From: Phlyctochytrium arcticum
Taxonomy: Eukaryota > Chytridiomycota > Chytridiomycetes > Chytridiales > Chytridiaceae
DNA length: 64,000 bases
Reading direction: 5' to 3'
Assembly: GCA_025602905.1 (NCBI GenBank)
Contig: JAHLKI010000001.1
Location: 1,240,001-1,304,000 of the forward strand
The notes below the pieces were generated by a model. That model did no database searches. It was given only the letters and a program-made list of their open reading frames with translations, and was not told the origin of the DNA. The position numbers and the translations under genes are program-made. Positions 29,541 through 40,177 of this stretch are shown here, one piece after another (position 1 is the stretch's first letter; each line of letters opens with the position of its first letter).

Positions 29541-31177
29541 TCATCTCTTCGGTCGACCTGCCCCTTTCTTGTTGGCAGTTTTCTTAGGTGCTGATGCTTT
29601 CTTATCTTGCGCCTAGCAAAAATATGAATGGGAAGATGTGACGCGAATGCACCCGAAGAGCATACCTTTCGCTTGAGCGTTCCGGGAGATTTAGGAGTTA
29701 CAGAAAAGAATCCATCTAGTCGTCCTTGTGTTGCAGTCTTCTGTAATTTAGCCAGTTTCTTGACAGAATTTCGGATGCGCTCCTCACTGCACACAGAATG
29801 AGTAAAAGTACGAGGCGAAATGTTTGTAGTACCATTACTTGAAATTTTTCTCCTTCACCATGAACTCCACAATCCCTTCTTCGTCCGGAGTTTCCCATTT
29901 GAGCTATCACTGCTGTCAGGTAAAGCAAAATAAGTGGCCAGAAATCCATCACGTACGTCAACATCCACTGGATCTACAACATTTGGTTCCTTGAACAGCT
30001 TTCGCGCCTCTTGATATGGCCATTCTTCGGAGACTGGGTACTTTGTACGATCCAACTTTTCCAAAACCTTCTCCAAGGTGCCATGTTCCTTTATCAAGGC
30101 TACGGCCCGATGAGGACCGATTCCCCGGATGGACTCACAATAATCGCAGCCCAGTAGTATGCAAAGATCAATAAACTGGGCATGGTTAATATAGAATTTT
30201 ACCATTCTTGGATCCCTCATGTGCAACAAACCTGGTCCATGTCAAGCCCTAAACCTTCCAAAGCCTTATCCAGGTGGATTTCGTTTATTGGCAACTTCCG
30301 AGCCTCACTGAACGTGAGATGCCTCAGCAATATAGGCGATCCAAAGGTCAGAGTATCCATATCTTCGGAGCCTGCAGCATACACCTAAGACCTGCCTTGA
30401 GCAAGAGCAACGGAAGTGGTTTGCGCATTATCCATGTTTTACCTTTCCAGCACGAGCCAAGGCTGCACATTGCGCCTCTGCTTCACTCGGTGCCTGTACG
30501 GACGGCACTCAGAAGATCAATATGAGGAATTGAAAAGATGCAACTTACTACAATGAAAGGAATGCCCATTAGTTTGAGCAACCGCCGACATTCTTCATTG
30601 TGTTCCTGTGTGACTTTGACTGTCCTTCGACTGAACTTGTCAAAACTCTCGGTATCGCCTGCATGTCAGGTGTCAGCAGCTGCGGGATTATGGTGCTAGA
30701 TCCACCTACACACCTGCTTCCGTTGCGGCTTCCGCAGCCACTTGGGCATCCGCCCGACGAGCTCCCCGCTTTTTGAGCTGTACTGATAATAAGAGACTGT
30801 AGGAGGCAAATTGATGTAATGAATGATTGGCATACCTCGTCTGATTTCAAGCTTGGAGGTTTGCCATCAAATACATACACCGGCTTGATGCCATTCTCAA
30901 CCATACGGATACTCCGGTAAAAGATTCCCATCAAATGACTGGTAGTTTCTCCCGCTTCATTTGTCAGTTGCATTCCGTCCGTTTGTCGCACAGCAATCAA
31001 GAATTGGTAAATTGACATGGATGCGTCAATTGCCACTTTTCGACCAAAAAAATTCTTGATGTCGTTCTCTTTGATGGCATGAGGGGCATGGTCCCCAATG
31101 ACCTTTGTGAGGCCTGTCGTATATTAGTTACCCTCCGAGGATCCAGTTGATTGCAAAAACGTACCAGAAATGCCCAT
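29541..31177 (-). CDS. FEN1: Flap endonuclease 1
   Basis: Eight or so exons. ATG 31177 gives MGIS/G with a donor right after it. Then come the N nuclease domain ([33 protein letters not shown]), a middle part with [18 protein letters not shown] and [11 protein letters not shown], and the I domain ([20 protein letters not shown]) with its helix-hairpin-helix. The metal-binding acidic residues in these motifs are all present. Near the C-terminus [11 protein letters not shown] is a PCNA-interacting box, followed by a basic tail ending GRPKR. FEN1 removes 5' flaps in Okazaki-fragment maturation and long-patch base excision repair. Length and motif order are normal. Confidence 0.95.
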
Positions 31178-32148
31178 TTTAAGTCGAAATGCAAGTCGAT
31201 CTACGGGAGCTTATTCTAACAAAACAGTCCGTTTTTTTGAAAGAATTTGGACTTCAAAAAGTTTTCACGCCAGGACTAGGGAGACGTTGCTCGTCTATCT
31301 TGGTTATTTGAAAGGGATGGCAGGATAGTCAAAATCGTTCCTCCACCAAATGTTTTGTTTATACTGGCTGATAGCAAATGACAGTTGTCCGATCCAGAGC
31401 AGGATCCCTGCTTATCCAATCTCTCGCTTGTGCCGTTTATAGGGGATGAGTGGCGCCCGAAGACGTCCTCAGTATTCCGTATTGTAAGATCAAGCGCTTC
31501 ACCATACACAGAAATTATAAAAATGCCAACAAAACTAATGCTAGGGTGGGGAGCAAAAAACGAAGACTTGAGTTGAAAGATAAATTGTCGGTCGATGCTT
31601 GGCGCTTGACGGACAAAGTTTTGGCGGGCAGATTCAAACACTGTCCCCCCAGGTCCGTCTTTTCTGCAATGCCATCGACCGTCACGTGCCCCCGCTACCA
31701 TTGGCCCGGATAGACGCTAAACGCAGTTAACGCTTCATCCCAACACGAAGGGTTGTCCAGGGGTTGTCGGCTTGTCGACGGGACCTTTGTCGGGCCGCGC
31801 CACAGGTGGCTTGACATGAAAAGTGAGAAATCCCCAACAAGGCAGCTGAAACAATTATTAGAAAATCTTGTTCGTCTGATGAAAACTCGACTATCTCTTC
31901 TCCCCGGATGTTCCGGGGGCCTCCTTATATACATGATGATAGTGTTTACATGTACTCTGCATACAGTCTACTAAGAATAGGAGCTTGATACTATCTATGG
32001 GTGTTTGGGTATGCATGTCTCAGATGGACAATGCCGTGGGGGCACAGTCATCATAGAGACGGTAACGACACATGGCGGTAACCCAAAGTACTGGGCTTTG
32101 GGGATCATATATACTTGTATCGTTTCAGTTCGAATAAAGTGAAAAGCC
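31178..32148. other. Intergenic, FEN1 upstream region
   Basis: About 0.97 kb between FEN1 and the second DNA transposon. It contains the FEN1 promoter. Open frames on both strands (for example minus 31276-31701, plus 31817-31974) have no domains. No repeat ends were seen. Confidence 0.4.
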
Positions 32149-32411
32149 GAACTTCTCTCAGCGCAACCCGACTTTTACTATAGGGAGGCACAGTCATTGT
32201 GGCATTAAGTAAGCAGATCCGACCTCGCCGTTTTACTGTACGTTATTGCAAAACATTTGTTCACCATCTGTCCATTTCCACGCGATCTTTTCAACTATAC
32301 ACCTCCAGCAAACTTTCAAACCTCACCTCAGCCGGTATTAGAAGGAGGCTGTGTGACTTTATCTGAACCTCTCTCACAGGATCTTTAGAATTACGACGCG
32401 CAAGTGACAGG

Positions 32412-35400
32412 ATGCCGCCCAAAAGAAAGGTGAGATGGGCATCTTCATGATCTCGAAAACAAGCCTTTATCCGGCTGTAGGAGTCAGTTCACTCATTCTT
32501 TTACTTCTTCTTATTACAACCATTATAGCGCCAGGTCTCAGACGGACTTAGCTGGTACGATCAGGTACCCGGTAAGAGGGGTAACAAATATGGCTATAAC
32601 CCTTGATGCATCGGCTGCGGGACCAAGAGCTCAACCCGATTTCACAAGTTCATTTGGGCTGAACTTGACAGCTTTCGGGCGGCACGTTTGAGGCCCCAGG
32701 TTGGACCAGGAGCTGCTGATCCGTATGCTTGCAATGCGTGTCGAACCCGCTGGTACAAAGCAGGGATCATTCGACAGCCCGCCGTCAGGCCCATCATCCC
32801 TGCTCAACCCAATGAGGTTGCGGCCATTCAGGAAGCCAGCATCAGTACCGACAATGTGGTGGATGCAGCAGTGAACGCTCAAGTCAGTGACGACAACGTT
32901 GTCGATGCGGTTGCGAATGGCAGTGTCATCTTGATGACGGACTTCGAGCTTCCGGAACCTGAAGGCGATGATGTTGATATTTCTGAAACATCAGGACCAT
33001 CTCCTGCGACTCTTGCTGATTTTCACCAAGAAATGCGCAACTTCATTGCTCATCCGTTCGGAGGAAATCCGTTCGTCGAGATGGATGAATTTGTCGCTCA
33101 GTATCCCCGCCTATATGAGCTCAAGTCACTCATGGTCGGACATGACGAAAGCCGGTATTCTGTTCTCTACAACGATCGAATGAAGCGGCACTTGATCTTT
33201 GCCATATGCTATGAGGGACAGTGTATGGACCGGAAGACTGATTACGTCAAACGATATATCGGATCTGTCTTCATCACGGGATCCCACACAGACCAACGGC
33301 TTCTTTCACGGGTGAATCTGGGCTATCATCCGTCAAAATCGATTACGCGGATGAACAACATGATCATGACGGCCCACGAGCGCGTTGTGAAAGATATTTT
33401 GGAGAATGACCCACTCTTGATCGTCACCATTGATGACTTCCATTGGTGTCAAGTCCGCCCTGTACCAGATGCCGCAAACGCACCCGGAAAGTTTACGAGT
33501 GCGAGGACCACCGCCAAATATGCGGTAAAGCTTCACAGGGAACTGCCACCTCTTCCTCCTGCAATCACCGATGTTCTAGCTTCTGTGTTGCAGGACACAA
33601 CATGGATTCCCTCAGTCCTGTGTGCTCCCGCAACGCAGACGTATGCGGAACTACGTAGCGGTGAAGTTTTGTCCAAAAGAATGTACGCCTACAGTATGGC
33701 TACCAAGGCCGGATCGCAAGAGGATTTCCACATTATCGGCAGCGACAACAACCCTATGAAATCCGCTCTCGATTTGGAACCAGTGATGGACAATATCGAG
33801 ACATTCTTGGCGAAAGTCAACTATCCTGACAAAGACGGTTCATTTAGTAAGTCTGTGGTTTTGGCCGGCGATTACTATGTTTGGATGTACGCTAGCAAAT
33901 TGCTGCGATCAGCCAAGTATAGTAATCTCAGGCCTCACGTCCTACCGGTCCCGGACAATATGCATATAGCCCTGAACATACAGGAGGCAGTCCTTGTCCA
34001 TGGTTGGACAATGTAACAAGCTGACTGCGCATTCCCTTGTTAGTTTCAAGACGCGTCGCGCGACGCGTGCTGCGCAGTGTCTGCCGTGTCTTTTCTTTCC
34101 TTCATTTTACAAGTATATAGCCTACGGTAGTTTTCCCCTCCCCCGTAGCTTAACCGACAACCCCCACAGAATAGTACTAGTCAACTGTACTTTACACTGA
34201 ACAAAGTTATACCTCACCAATGGAACATCGTCCCTGCTAATCCTGTTATAGACAATCATACACCGGCTGTGGGTTGCCGGGTATCCGGACGTGGAAAACA
34301 CAGCTCCCATCAACATGCGGCCAAAGCGCAGGACGGCAATGTTGGCCCTCTCTATGACCGCTTGGCAAGAGTGCCGTAAGGAAGTCTTGCGTTCCTACAA
34401 GGCGGCGGCATCCAGCAATATAAAGGCAACACCTGTCCGCCAGGCGATGGTGGATTCGATCATCTCGCTTTTCGAAGATCACATTCCTCTTGCGGTGGAT
34501 TGTCCGTATTTACTGTCTAGTGGGGATCTCGAACAGATCAAGATGTGCCTCAAGCGGCTGTTCCCGTTGTTCACTCTTTTGGGAAAGAAAAACTACGTGA
34601 ACATTGTCCTCTACCAGCTTGGTCTCTTAGAAAAGCTTCCCTCCCACCTACCAAAAGATGTTGCAATGGCTTTCCTTTTCTCCACTTTCTCAAGTGAGGA
34701 TTTGGAAGTATTTCACTCCATCCTCCGGGCCGCCATCCGCTTTCAAGATACTAATGCGCAGGTCTCAAGAAAGGCAATGTTGATAACCGCCATGAGGGGT
34801 GAGTCTGCCATCAAGCAGCTTGCGGCTATGACAGAAAGGGAGTTGGCGCTACGTGGACAACCAGTTTCGCCAATCAAAGTCGAGCCAGGTACCTCTGGTC
34901 CGGCCCGTACTCCCGCCCTATCCCCGCTAGAAAAGGCAGCCGATGATGTCGTCCCGAGGATGGTTGCGTATCTCAAGGACCTGTTCTCCACCCTTTCTCA
35001 GTTCACTTTTGACGTCGTTGGACAACATGATAAGATTCCATATGCGTCTGCTCTGCCGCATTACAACCTGATTCTCCGCCCTCCAGCTCCAGCCCCACCC
35101 GTCACCAACCCTGTACTCTCTTCCGGGTCAGCTACAACCAACAAAGAGAACACTACGGTAAACCTCCCTCCAGCCAGCGCAGAAGAGATCCCCGTGGTAG
35201 TCTTAGCTACCATCCGGGAGTCACTTCTGCCTTTGCCGCTGCGCCGTCAACCCTTCGTAAATCTCGGCAACCACATCGATGTTGAAGGGTTTCAAAGTGT
35301 TCCAATGCCGGTCGCGAAGACCCCTCTTGCTGACGTTACGAATGGGCCATCTCCCAGTAAGGCCAAAAAAGTCACAGTGCGAGATTTCTTAAAATCAGAC

Positions 35401-35547
35401 TCGCTGAAGCAAGATCTGACCGCTTGCGGTTGCGTGATCTTCAACTGTCAATGTACAGCAATGTACCAGTGGATTGCAACCAAGTCCCTGAAGCATTTTT
35501 CAAACAACATTGACAAGGAACTTGTGCGTGATGATGAAGGTAATTAA
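32412..35547 (+). pseudogene. Transposase-like gene of copy 2, broken by a solo LTR
   Basis: The gene matches copy 1: a short first exon at 32412, the same intron, the same in-frame TGA (32604-32606) and the same Cys-rich end. The frame is open to 34011. There an LTR (34012-34250) brings a stop at once, and the original frame resumes at 34256, after the duplicated GACAA. As it stands only an N-terminal piece could be made. Confidence 0.85.
34012..34250. mobile_element. Solo LTR of the Ty3/Gypsy element
   Basis: The 239-bp sequence starts TGTAAC and ends GTTATA, flanked by GACAA at 34007-34011 and 34251-34255. By eye it is the same as the two LTRs of the complete element at 42839-48184. It was most likely left by recombination between the LTRs of a full insertion. 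Copy 1 of the DNA transposon shows the empty site. Confidence 0.96.
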
Positions 35548-36628
35548 GCCAGAGGTACCGCTCAGTGTCTCGCGAGTTGCGTCCTTTTCCCGGCTATGAG
35601 CGATTAACAACCTTCTTTCAAACACTATTTAGAATCATCAGTTTCAACATCAACTCAGTAGCTCGTGTATCTCACCATGCTTACGCATTTCACGTACCCC
35701 ATCAAATTCTTAGATGCGCTTAGACTGTTGGTTTTTCGGGTCAAACTCTATCCTTTATATAGTCTGAGGTAGCGGCCACGTTTTCCCTAGCTTCTTAGAT
35801 ATGTTTCCTTCATTCTCGTTTACTCGGTTTCGTTATTTTATATAAAGTTTGGGTGAAATTGGGTCACTTTCAGGTAGCCCTTCATTCTCGCGGAAATGGT
35901 TCGGGCTGTCGGACATTGCTTATGTAAATTTTTGGCGCCAAAATCTTGGGTTGCGCTGAGGAACTTCTCACCGAACAAGAGCGGTTTCGCGTGGCTGGCT
36001 ATTTAATTGCGCTGAGCACACCGCTCTAAAACCTTGCAAAAACTTCAAAGTCCAGAGTTTTCTCACACAGACATTGCCTGACTACTACTGTACTGACCAC
36101 TGACCCACACACACACGCACTCTTTCGCGCACTCTTTCACGTTCACGTTCACACCCTGAATAAAACGTAAGGCAGGTGAAGCGACAGGGCTTTCCGAAAT
36201 GACTTGTTTCTCATTGCATTGCGTTGTTCACAGTTCGGAATGGACCTCCCCCAAGAACCGACCGTTGCCCATCAGGCTGTACACAACCGCTGGGCCCAGT
36301 TGTGCCAGGGGCATGATTTCACCGATGGGAGCACTGTGACGGCCCAGAAGCTGGCCACATACTTGAGGGACGAAGTGGTGGCCAAGGGAAAGCACCACAG
36401 AGAGGGTCTTGCCAAGGCCATCGTCCCTATTGGCCAGGCAGCGCTAGAAAGGCATGTGGTGGCCATAGTGAATCTGTGGAGAGAGCAAGTGGCCACGGGC
36501 CAGAGCACGTAAGTCTTTGTTTTGTTTATTTTGTCGATTCATCATACCTACTCGCAACTACAGTGAGGCGATGCCGCGGGACCTGAATGTCCTATTGATA
36601 GTGAAGAATGCTCGGAACGACTTCATTC

Positions 36629-37405
36629 GAGACGACCTAAACTGCAGAGAGCTTTTGACTGAAATGCGGAGTGTCCCCCTCATTTGGACCGAAAAGGGTG
36701 AGATTATTGCCTAAGATGTATATATTCGACCCGAAATATTGGCTGCCTCCCAACCCGGACTTGTGGACTCAGGTTCTCGCATCCGATTTGGCGGACAGTA
36801 GCAATCCATGTAATCGGATCAACAGAATCGTCCCAAACACCTTTCGGGGAGAAGACATTGCAAGGAGCATGGCAGGAGCACCAGCAGAATGGGATATGGC
36901 CGAACAGTTCAACAGGCGGCAGAAGAGGAAATGGACCTGTCGAATGGAGGGGATTCCTTGCAACTACTGTGCACTGCAAAGCAGAAAGAATGGCGTAAGT
37001 TTTGGGGACCGCAATCTCGCAATCTCGCAACCGCCAATGGGCCTCCGGGCAGGATCTCATTGCCATCAATGTTGGAAGCCAGCCGCCCTGTGTAAGAATT
37101 GTCTGATTGTCTATACAACCATGGGAACATGTTTTTTTTCCACTTTACTGGCTCTTTGCTTATGCATGGCGATAATAGTCTTTTCCCTATGGGATTTTTT
37201 TTTTAAACACTCTTTTGTTTTGACACAGGAGGAGTGTTTCGACACGCCGGATGGGTATGCCAGCTCAAGAGGACAGCTATTCCAGATTGCCGGGCTGTGG
37301 TTTGGGCGATGATACCTCTTTGGGCAAGCATTACACTCTTTTAGGGCCAAATGAGGGGGACACTCCGCATTTCAGTCAAAAGCTCTCCGCAGTTTAGGTC
37401 GTCTC
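36629..37405 (+). mobile_element. 777-bp element with 59-bp inverted ends
   Basis: The arms 36629-36687 and 37347-37405 are inverted copies that differ at one or two bases. They start GAGACGACCTAAACTGC. The perfect 8-bp direct repeat CTTCATTC flanks the element at 36621-36628 and 37406-37413. The size, long inverted ends and 8-bp duplication suit a non-autonomous Mutator-like or similar element. It carries a small open frame. Confidence 0.88.
36716..37312 (+). CDS. Cys-containing hypothetical protein inside the 777-bp element
   Basis: The frame starts MYIFDPKYWLPPNPDLWTQ and continues through a basic stretch to CRMEGIPCNYCALQSRKNG, then a GTAAGT donor (about 36992). A possible last exon is GAGGAGTGT... 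to TGA 37310-37312 after a CAG acceptor. The unspliced middle holds CHQCWKPAALCKNC, so more exons may exist. The Cys pairs suggest a small zinc-binding unit. I recognise no family. It may be captured host sequence or a residual element gene. Confidence 0.4.
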   Translation: MYIFDPKYWLPPNPDLWTQVLASDLADSSNPCNRINRIVPNTFRGEDIARSMAGAPAEWDMAEQFNRRQKRKWTCRMEGIPCNYCALQSRKNGVSFGDRNLAISQPPMGLRAGSHCHQCWKPAALCKNCLIVYTTMGTCFFSTLLALCLCMAIIVFSLWDFFFKHSFVLTQEECFDTPDGYASSRGQLFQIAGLWFGR

Positions 37406-37511
37406 CTTCATTCAACGAGCCCTACAGGCCTACTTGGCCCAAGAAAGCCCGGTCCCACTCCCAGGTCAAGAGGAGATGACCATCGCGAACACCAACGACT
37501 GGAGCCATTGA

Positions 37512-37868
37512 CTGTACTTTAGCCATTTCGTTATTATGTTCTCCATCTTGTAATTTAACAAATCAGTATCATAGTTCTGTTCTGTCGATGTAGATGTAGT
37601 GCATCCAAAGTTCAAAGTTCAGACACTGATCGGCCTGAGATTCAAACGGGCCTCGCGTGATGCGTCAGCAGTTCACCGCTCAAAGAAAGATCTGTGAGAA
37701 TTTTGACTCTGAGTTCTTGACCCAAAAAGACATTGACCCATACACCCACCCACCCATAGGATCACCGCAAAGACACACACACAGCCAAGAGTAACAAACA
37801 AAGGTAGGCAAAGCGCCAGCGCATTCACAAGTTGACTTGTTGCTCATTGCATTGTGTTGTTGACAGGT
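37512..37868. promoter_or_regulatory. Upstream region of the Crypton gene
   Basis: 357 bp with CACAC- and CACCC-rich runs (37740-37785) and, just before the start codon, a segment similar to the one before 36240 (TTGTTGCTCATTGCATTGTG, then a CAG). Confidence 0.4.
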
Positions 37869-39948
37869 ATGGACTCCCGGCCCGACGGTGCAGAGCCACC
37901 TGAGGATGGCGGGACGCTTGTGACTCCGAGAGCAGCTCGGACCCTTCAGAACCAGACCGACATGCAAAACGCCGCCCAACTCGTCCAGGCCAGACGTATA
38001 GTCAACATGCCCAAGAACACAGCAGCCGCTTATGCAGGCAAGCAGAAACGCTGGGCACAATGGTGTTTGGGAGCACGCGATTTCGAAGACGGGGTATTGG
38101 TTACCGCAGAAAAACTTGTGCTATATCTCGAGGAGGAAGTGTTGGCGAAGGGAAATCAGCACGCAGCAAAGAAGCGGAAGGCAGCATCTACCCAACCAAC
38201 TGTCACGGAAGGAAGTAGTACTAGCAGCACCCAGGTCGTCACCATAGTCCCGATCGGACATTCTACGCTAGAGGGGCACGTTTCTGCCATGGTCAGTCTT
38301 TGGAACCATCAGAAAGCTACAGGCCAAAGCAGGTGAGTTTTTCTTTTGTTTACGTTGCCGATCTATCATACTTACTTGAAATGCAGTGAATCTACACCCC
38401 GAGACTATAATGTCTCTTCACTACTAACGAATGCCCTCCGTGAAACCAACGAAAGAGAGCGTCTAGCCTACGTGTCCAAAGCCAAAGGAAGCCCTATCGC
38501 AGGTTACAATAAGGGGGAGCTGAGGAGCCTTAGCGATCACTGGTTCGTAGATCAGCGAGAATCAATTTGGGCAGAGGGCCTACGCAACCGCGCTGGATGG
38601 CTTCTGCAACACGTCACATTCGCAAGAGGCGAGAGCATTCGGTTCCTTCAGTTGTCCGACCTTTGGAGTTACCAGCCCAATGACATCGAAGGCTGTACCT
38701 GGTGGGCGCTGGGGATCACATCATAAAACGGAAAGACCAATAAAAACAACCAAGCCGAATGTTCCGGAGCAATGCGCCATAAAGACGTGACCATATGCGT
38801 CGTGGGCGGAATCGGGTTTTACCTTTTTTGGCGATTCCATGTGGAAAAACTTACCCTGGATTTCTCACGCAATGAGTAAGTGGCACTTTGGGCTGCCCAA
38901 CTATTGTGATAGACTAACTAACACTGCCCACAAGGTTGTGGTATGATGTTCATTTTATGGGCGTCGACCCTCAGAAGCGGGCCCGTGCCATTGCCGGTAA
39001 CAACAAGCGCAAGGCCAATAAAGCCGCCAAGGAAGCTGCTGCTACTGCTGCTACTGCCGCTACCACCGTTACTGACACCGCTCCTGCTACTACCACTGCC
39101 ACCGCTCCTGCTACTGCCACTGCAACGGCATCTTCCTCTTCTGCTGCTGCACCCGCCTTCCCTACCACTGTCCCAGCCCTCAACCCCTCCCAGACCGACC
39201 TGGACCAAATAAAGGAACCTGACGCGTGTTTTTCCTACGATACCCATCGAGTCATTGTCGCCAGAGCTTTCAAGGCCTGCGGGATCATTGTGCAAGGGAC
39301 AACCCATGTGCCACGCGGTACAGGGTCCACAGAGGCAGAGAACCTGGGTGTCGACAGTCGACAAATCGCCCGGCAGGGAGGATGGGATCGGTCATCAAAA
39401 GGTTTGTCATATACTAACATGCCGTCCGTTCAAACGATGACGGCGATGGGCGGGTGGCCATTGACCGAGCGAGGCTTTTGGGTCAAGCGTGGGACAGTGA
39501 TTCCTTGCGATGATTTACAGCTAATGCTGTTCCCATTTGTCGAAGAGCAACTTGTCACCGTCACCGACCGCGCAGCGCAATGCTTCCTGCAGCTTCTTCA
39601 ACGACTGCGGGTCGTCGTACTCCAGGATTCCGTAGAGATGAAGAAGAGACACCCCAATCATCCCCTTTGGAAGCAGCCAGTCTTTAATTCCACCCTGTAC
39701 GAGACATTTGCAGCCGATCTGGAGGCCACCATGGCAGTTGCTGCTGACCCCTTGCAGTCAACTTTGCAGGACGTCTCGCCCGATCTGATCAATTATATTG
39801 ACGGGCAAAACAACCAGAGGACGGCTGAGATCGCTCACCTTAGATGCCAGCAAGAGGCTATTAGAGCCAGCCTTTTGACGGTTATGGCGGAACAAGAAAG
39901 ACAGGCAGCTCAGAGCGCAGCCATAGCAGCCAATACCCAAACCATATC
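37869..39948 (+). CDS. Crypton-type tyrosine recombinase, N-terminal and catalytic part
   Basis: Three exons, 37869-38332, 38387-38875 and 38935-39948, keep one frame. Residues TAAAYAGKQKRWAQWC begin the core-binding domain. FARGESIRFLQLSDL holds the first catalytic Arg. After an Ala/Thr-rich low-complexity run (39010-39170), THVPRGTGSTE gives the His-x2-Arg, GGWDRSS the Trp and GLSYTNMP the nucleophilic Tyr. The next part (QLMLFPFVEEQLV to RHPNHPLWKQPVFNS) resembles domain II of the yeast centromere protein Ndc10, which derives from Cryptons. One in-frame TAA at 38724-38726 interrupts the catalytic domain. After 39948 the gene is broken by the 16.4-kb insertion. Its last exons are at 56331-56971. 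Confidence 0.85.
39010..39170. repeat. Ala/Thr-coding low-complexity tract in the Crypton gene
   Basis: Imperfect GCT/ACT/GCC triplet repeats encode a run of Ala and Thr between the two halves of the recombinase catalytic region. Confidence 0.75.
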
Positions 39949-40013
39949 TGTCACAGTGCGTTTTATCCAAGTCATTCTGAGTTAGAATGACTTGGATAAA
40001 ACGCACTGTGACA
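39949..40013. repeat. 65-bp terminal palindrome, left
   Basis: Arms of 30 bp begin TGTCACAGTGCGTTTTATCC and are separated by 5 bp. They could form a long hairpin. The arms pair perfectly as read here. Confidence 0.95.
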
Positions 40014-40117
40014 TCATCTTCAGATGAAGACGATAAGGATGCTTCGGACAAAGGAAGCCAATTTTGTTTGGATTTTTTGAGTGGGCTGTCCTCCGGAGGT
40101 GCATATGGTGACCTCAT
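40014..40117 (-). CDS. Possible small divergent gene at the left end of the insertion
   Basis: ATG at 40117 (minus) opens MRSPYAPPEDSPLKKSKQNW and then a Ser/Asp-rich stretch. The frame reads on through the left palindrome without a stop and into the antisense of the Crypton gene. It is divergent from the nuclease-like gene, with 60 bp between start codons. It may be a real short nuclear protein whose 3' end lay in the element, or chance. No family recognised. Confidence 0.3.
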
Positions 40118-40177
40118 CGTGTGCCTGAATGCGCGTTTCTTTAACACCTCATTCAAATAATAGACGTGGATAAAATT

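Larger units (their letters stand above)
32157..35960 (+). mobile_element. Unclassified DNA transposon, copy 2 (interrupted)
   Basis: It has the same ends as copy 1 (CTCAGCGCAACCC and its reverse complement), flanked by a different perfect 8-bp duplication, GAACTTCT, at 32149-32156 and 35961-35968. I saw only a few base differences from copy 1, among them Val to Ile near 33420 and Ala to Val near 35300. The copy is 244 bp longer because a 239-bp solo LTR plus a 5-bp duplication sits inside the gene. Two copies at distinct targets show the family moved recently. Confidence 0.95.
36240..37511 (+). pseudogene. Crypton-like core-binding-domain gene, split by a small element
   Basis: Exon 1 (36240-36508, MDLPQEPTVAHQAVHNRWAQ...) and exon 2 from 36564 resemble the N-terminal domain of the neighbouring Crypton recombinase: shared are WAQLC/WAQWC, TAQKL/TAEKL, VPIGQAALERHV/VPIGHSTLEGHV and ATGQS followed by an intron at the same place. 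The reading frame is broken at 36628 by a 777-bp insertion. Without that insertion and one copy of its 8-bp duplication, the frame continues to TGA 37509-37511, giving 143 aa. The gene then never had a catalytic domain. Its upstream intron also resembles that of the Crypton gene, so the two are paralogues. Confidence 0.7.

Noticed and set aside
31276..31701. 141-codon minus-strand frame upstream of FEN1
   Set aside because: No ATG-supported model, no domain and mixed composition; treated as intergenic.
39952..39958. CACAGTG heptamer at the palindrome as proof of a Transib/RAG-type element
   Set aside because: The target duplication places the border three bases outside the heptamer, no Transib-like protein is visible, and seven bases are weak evidence.
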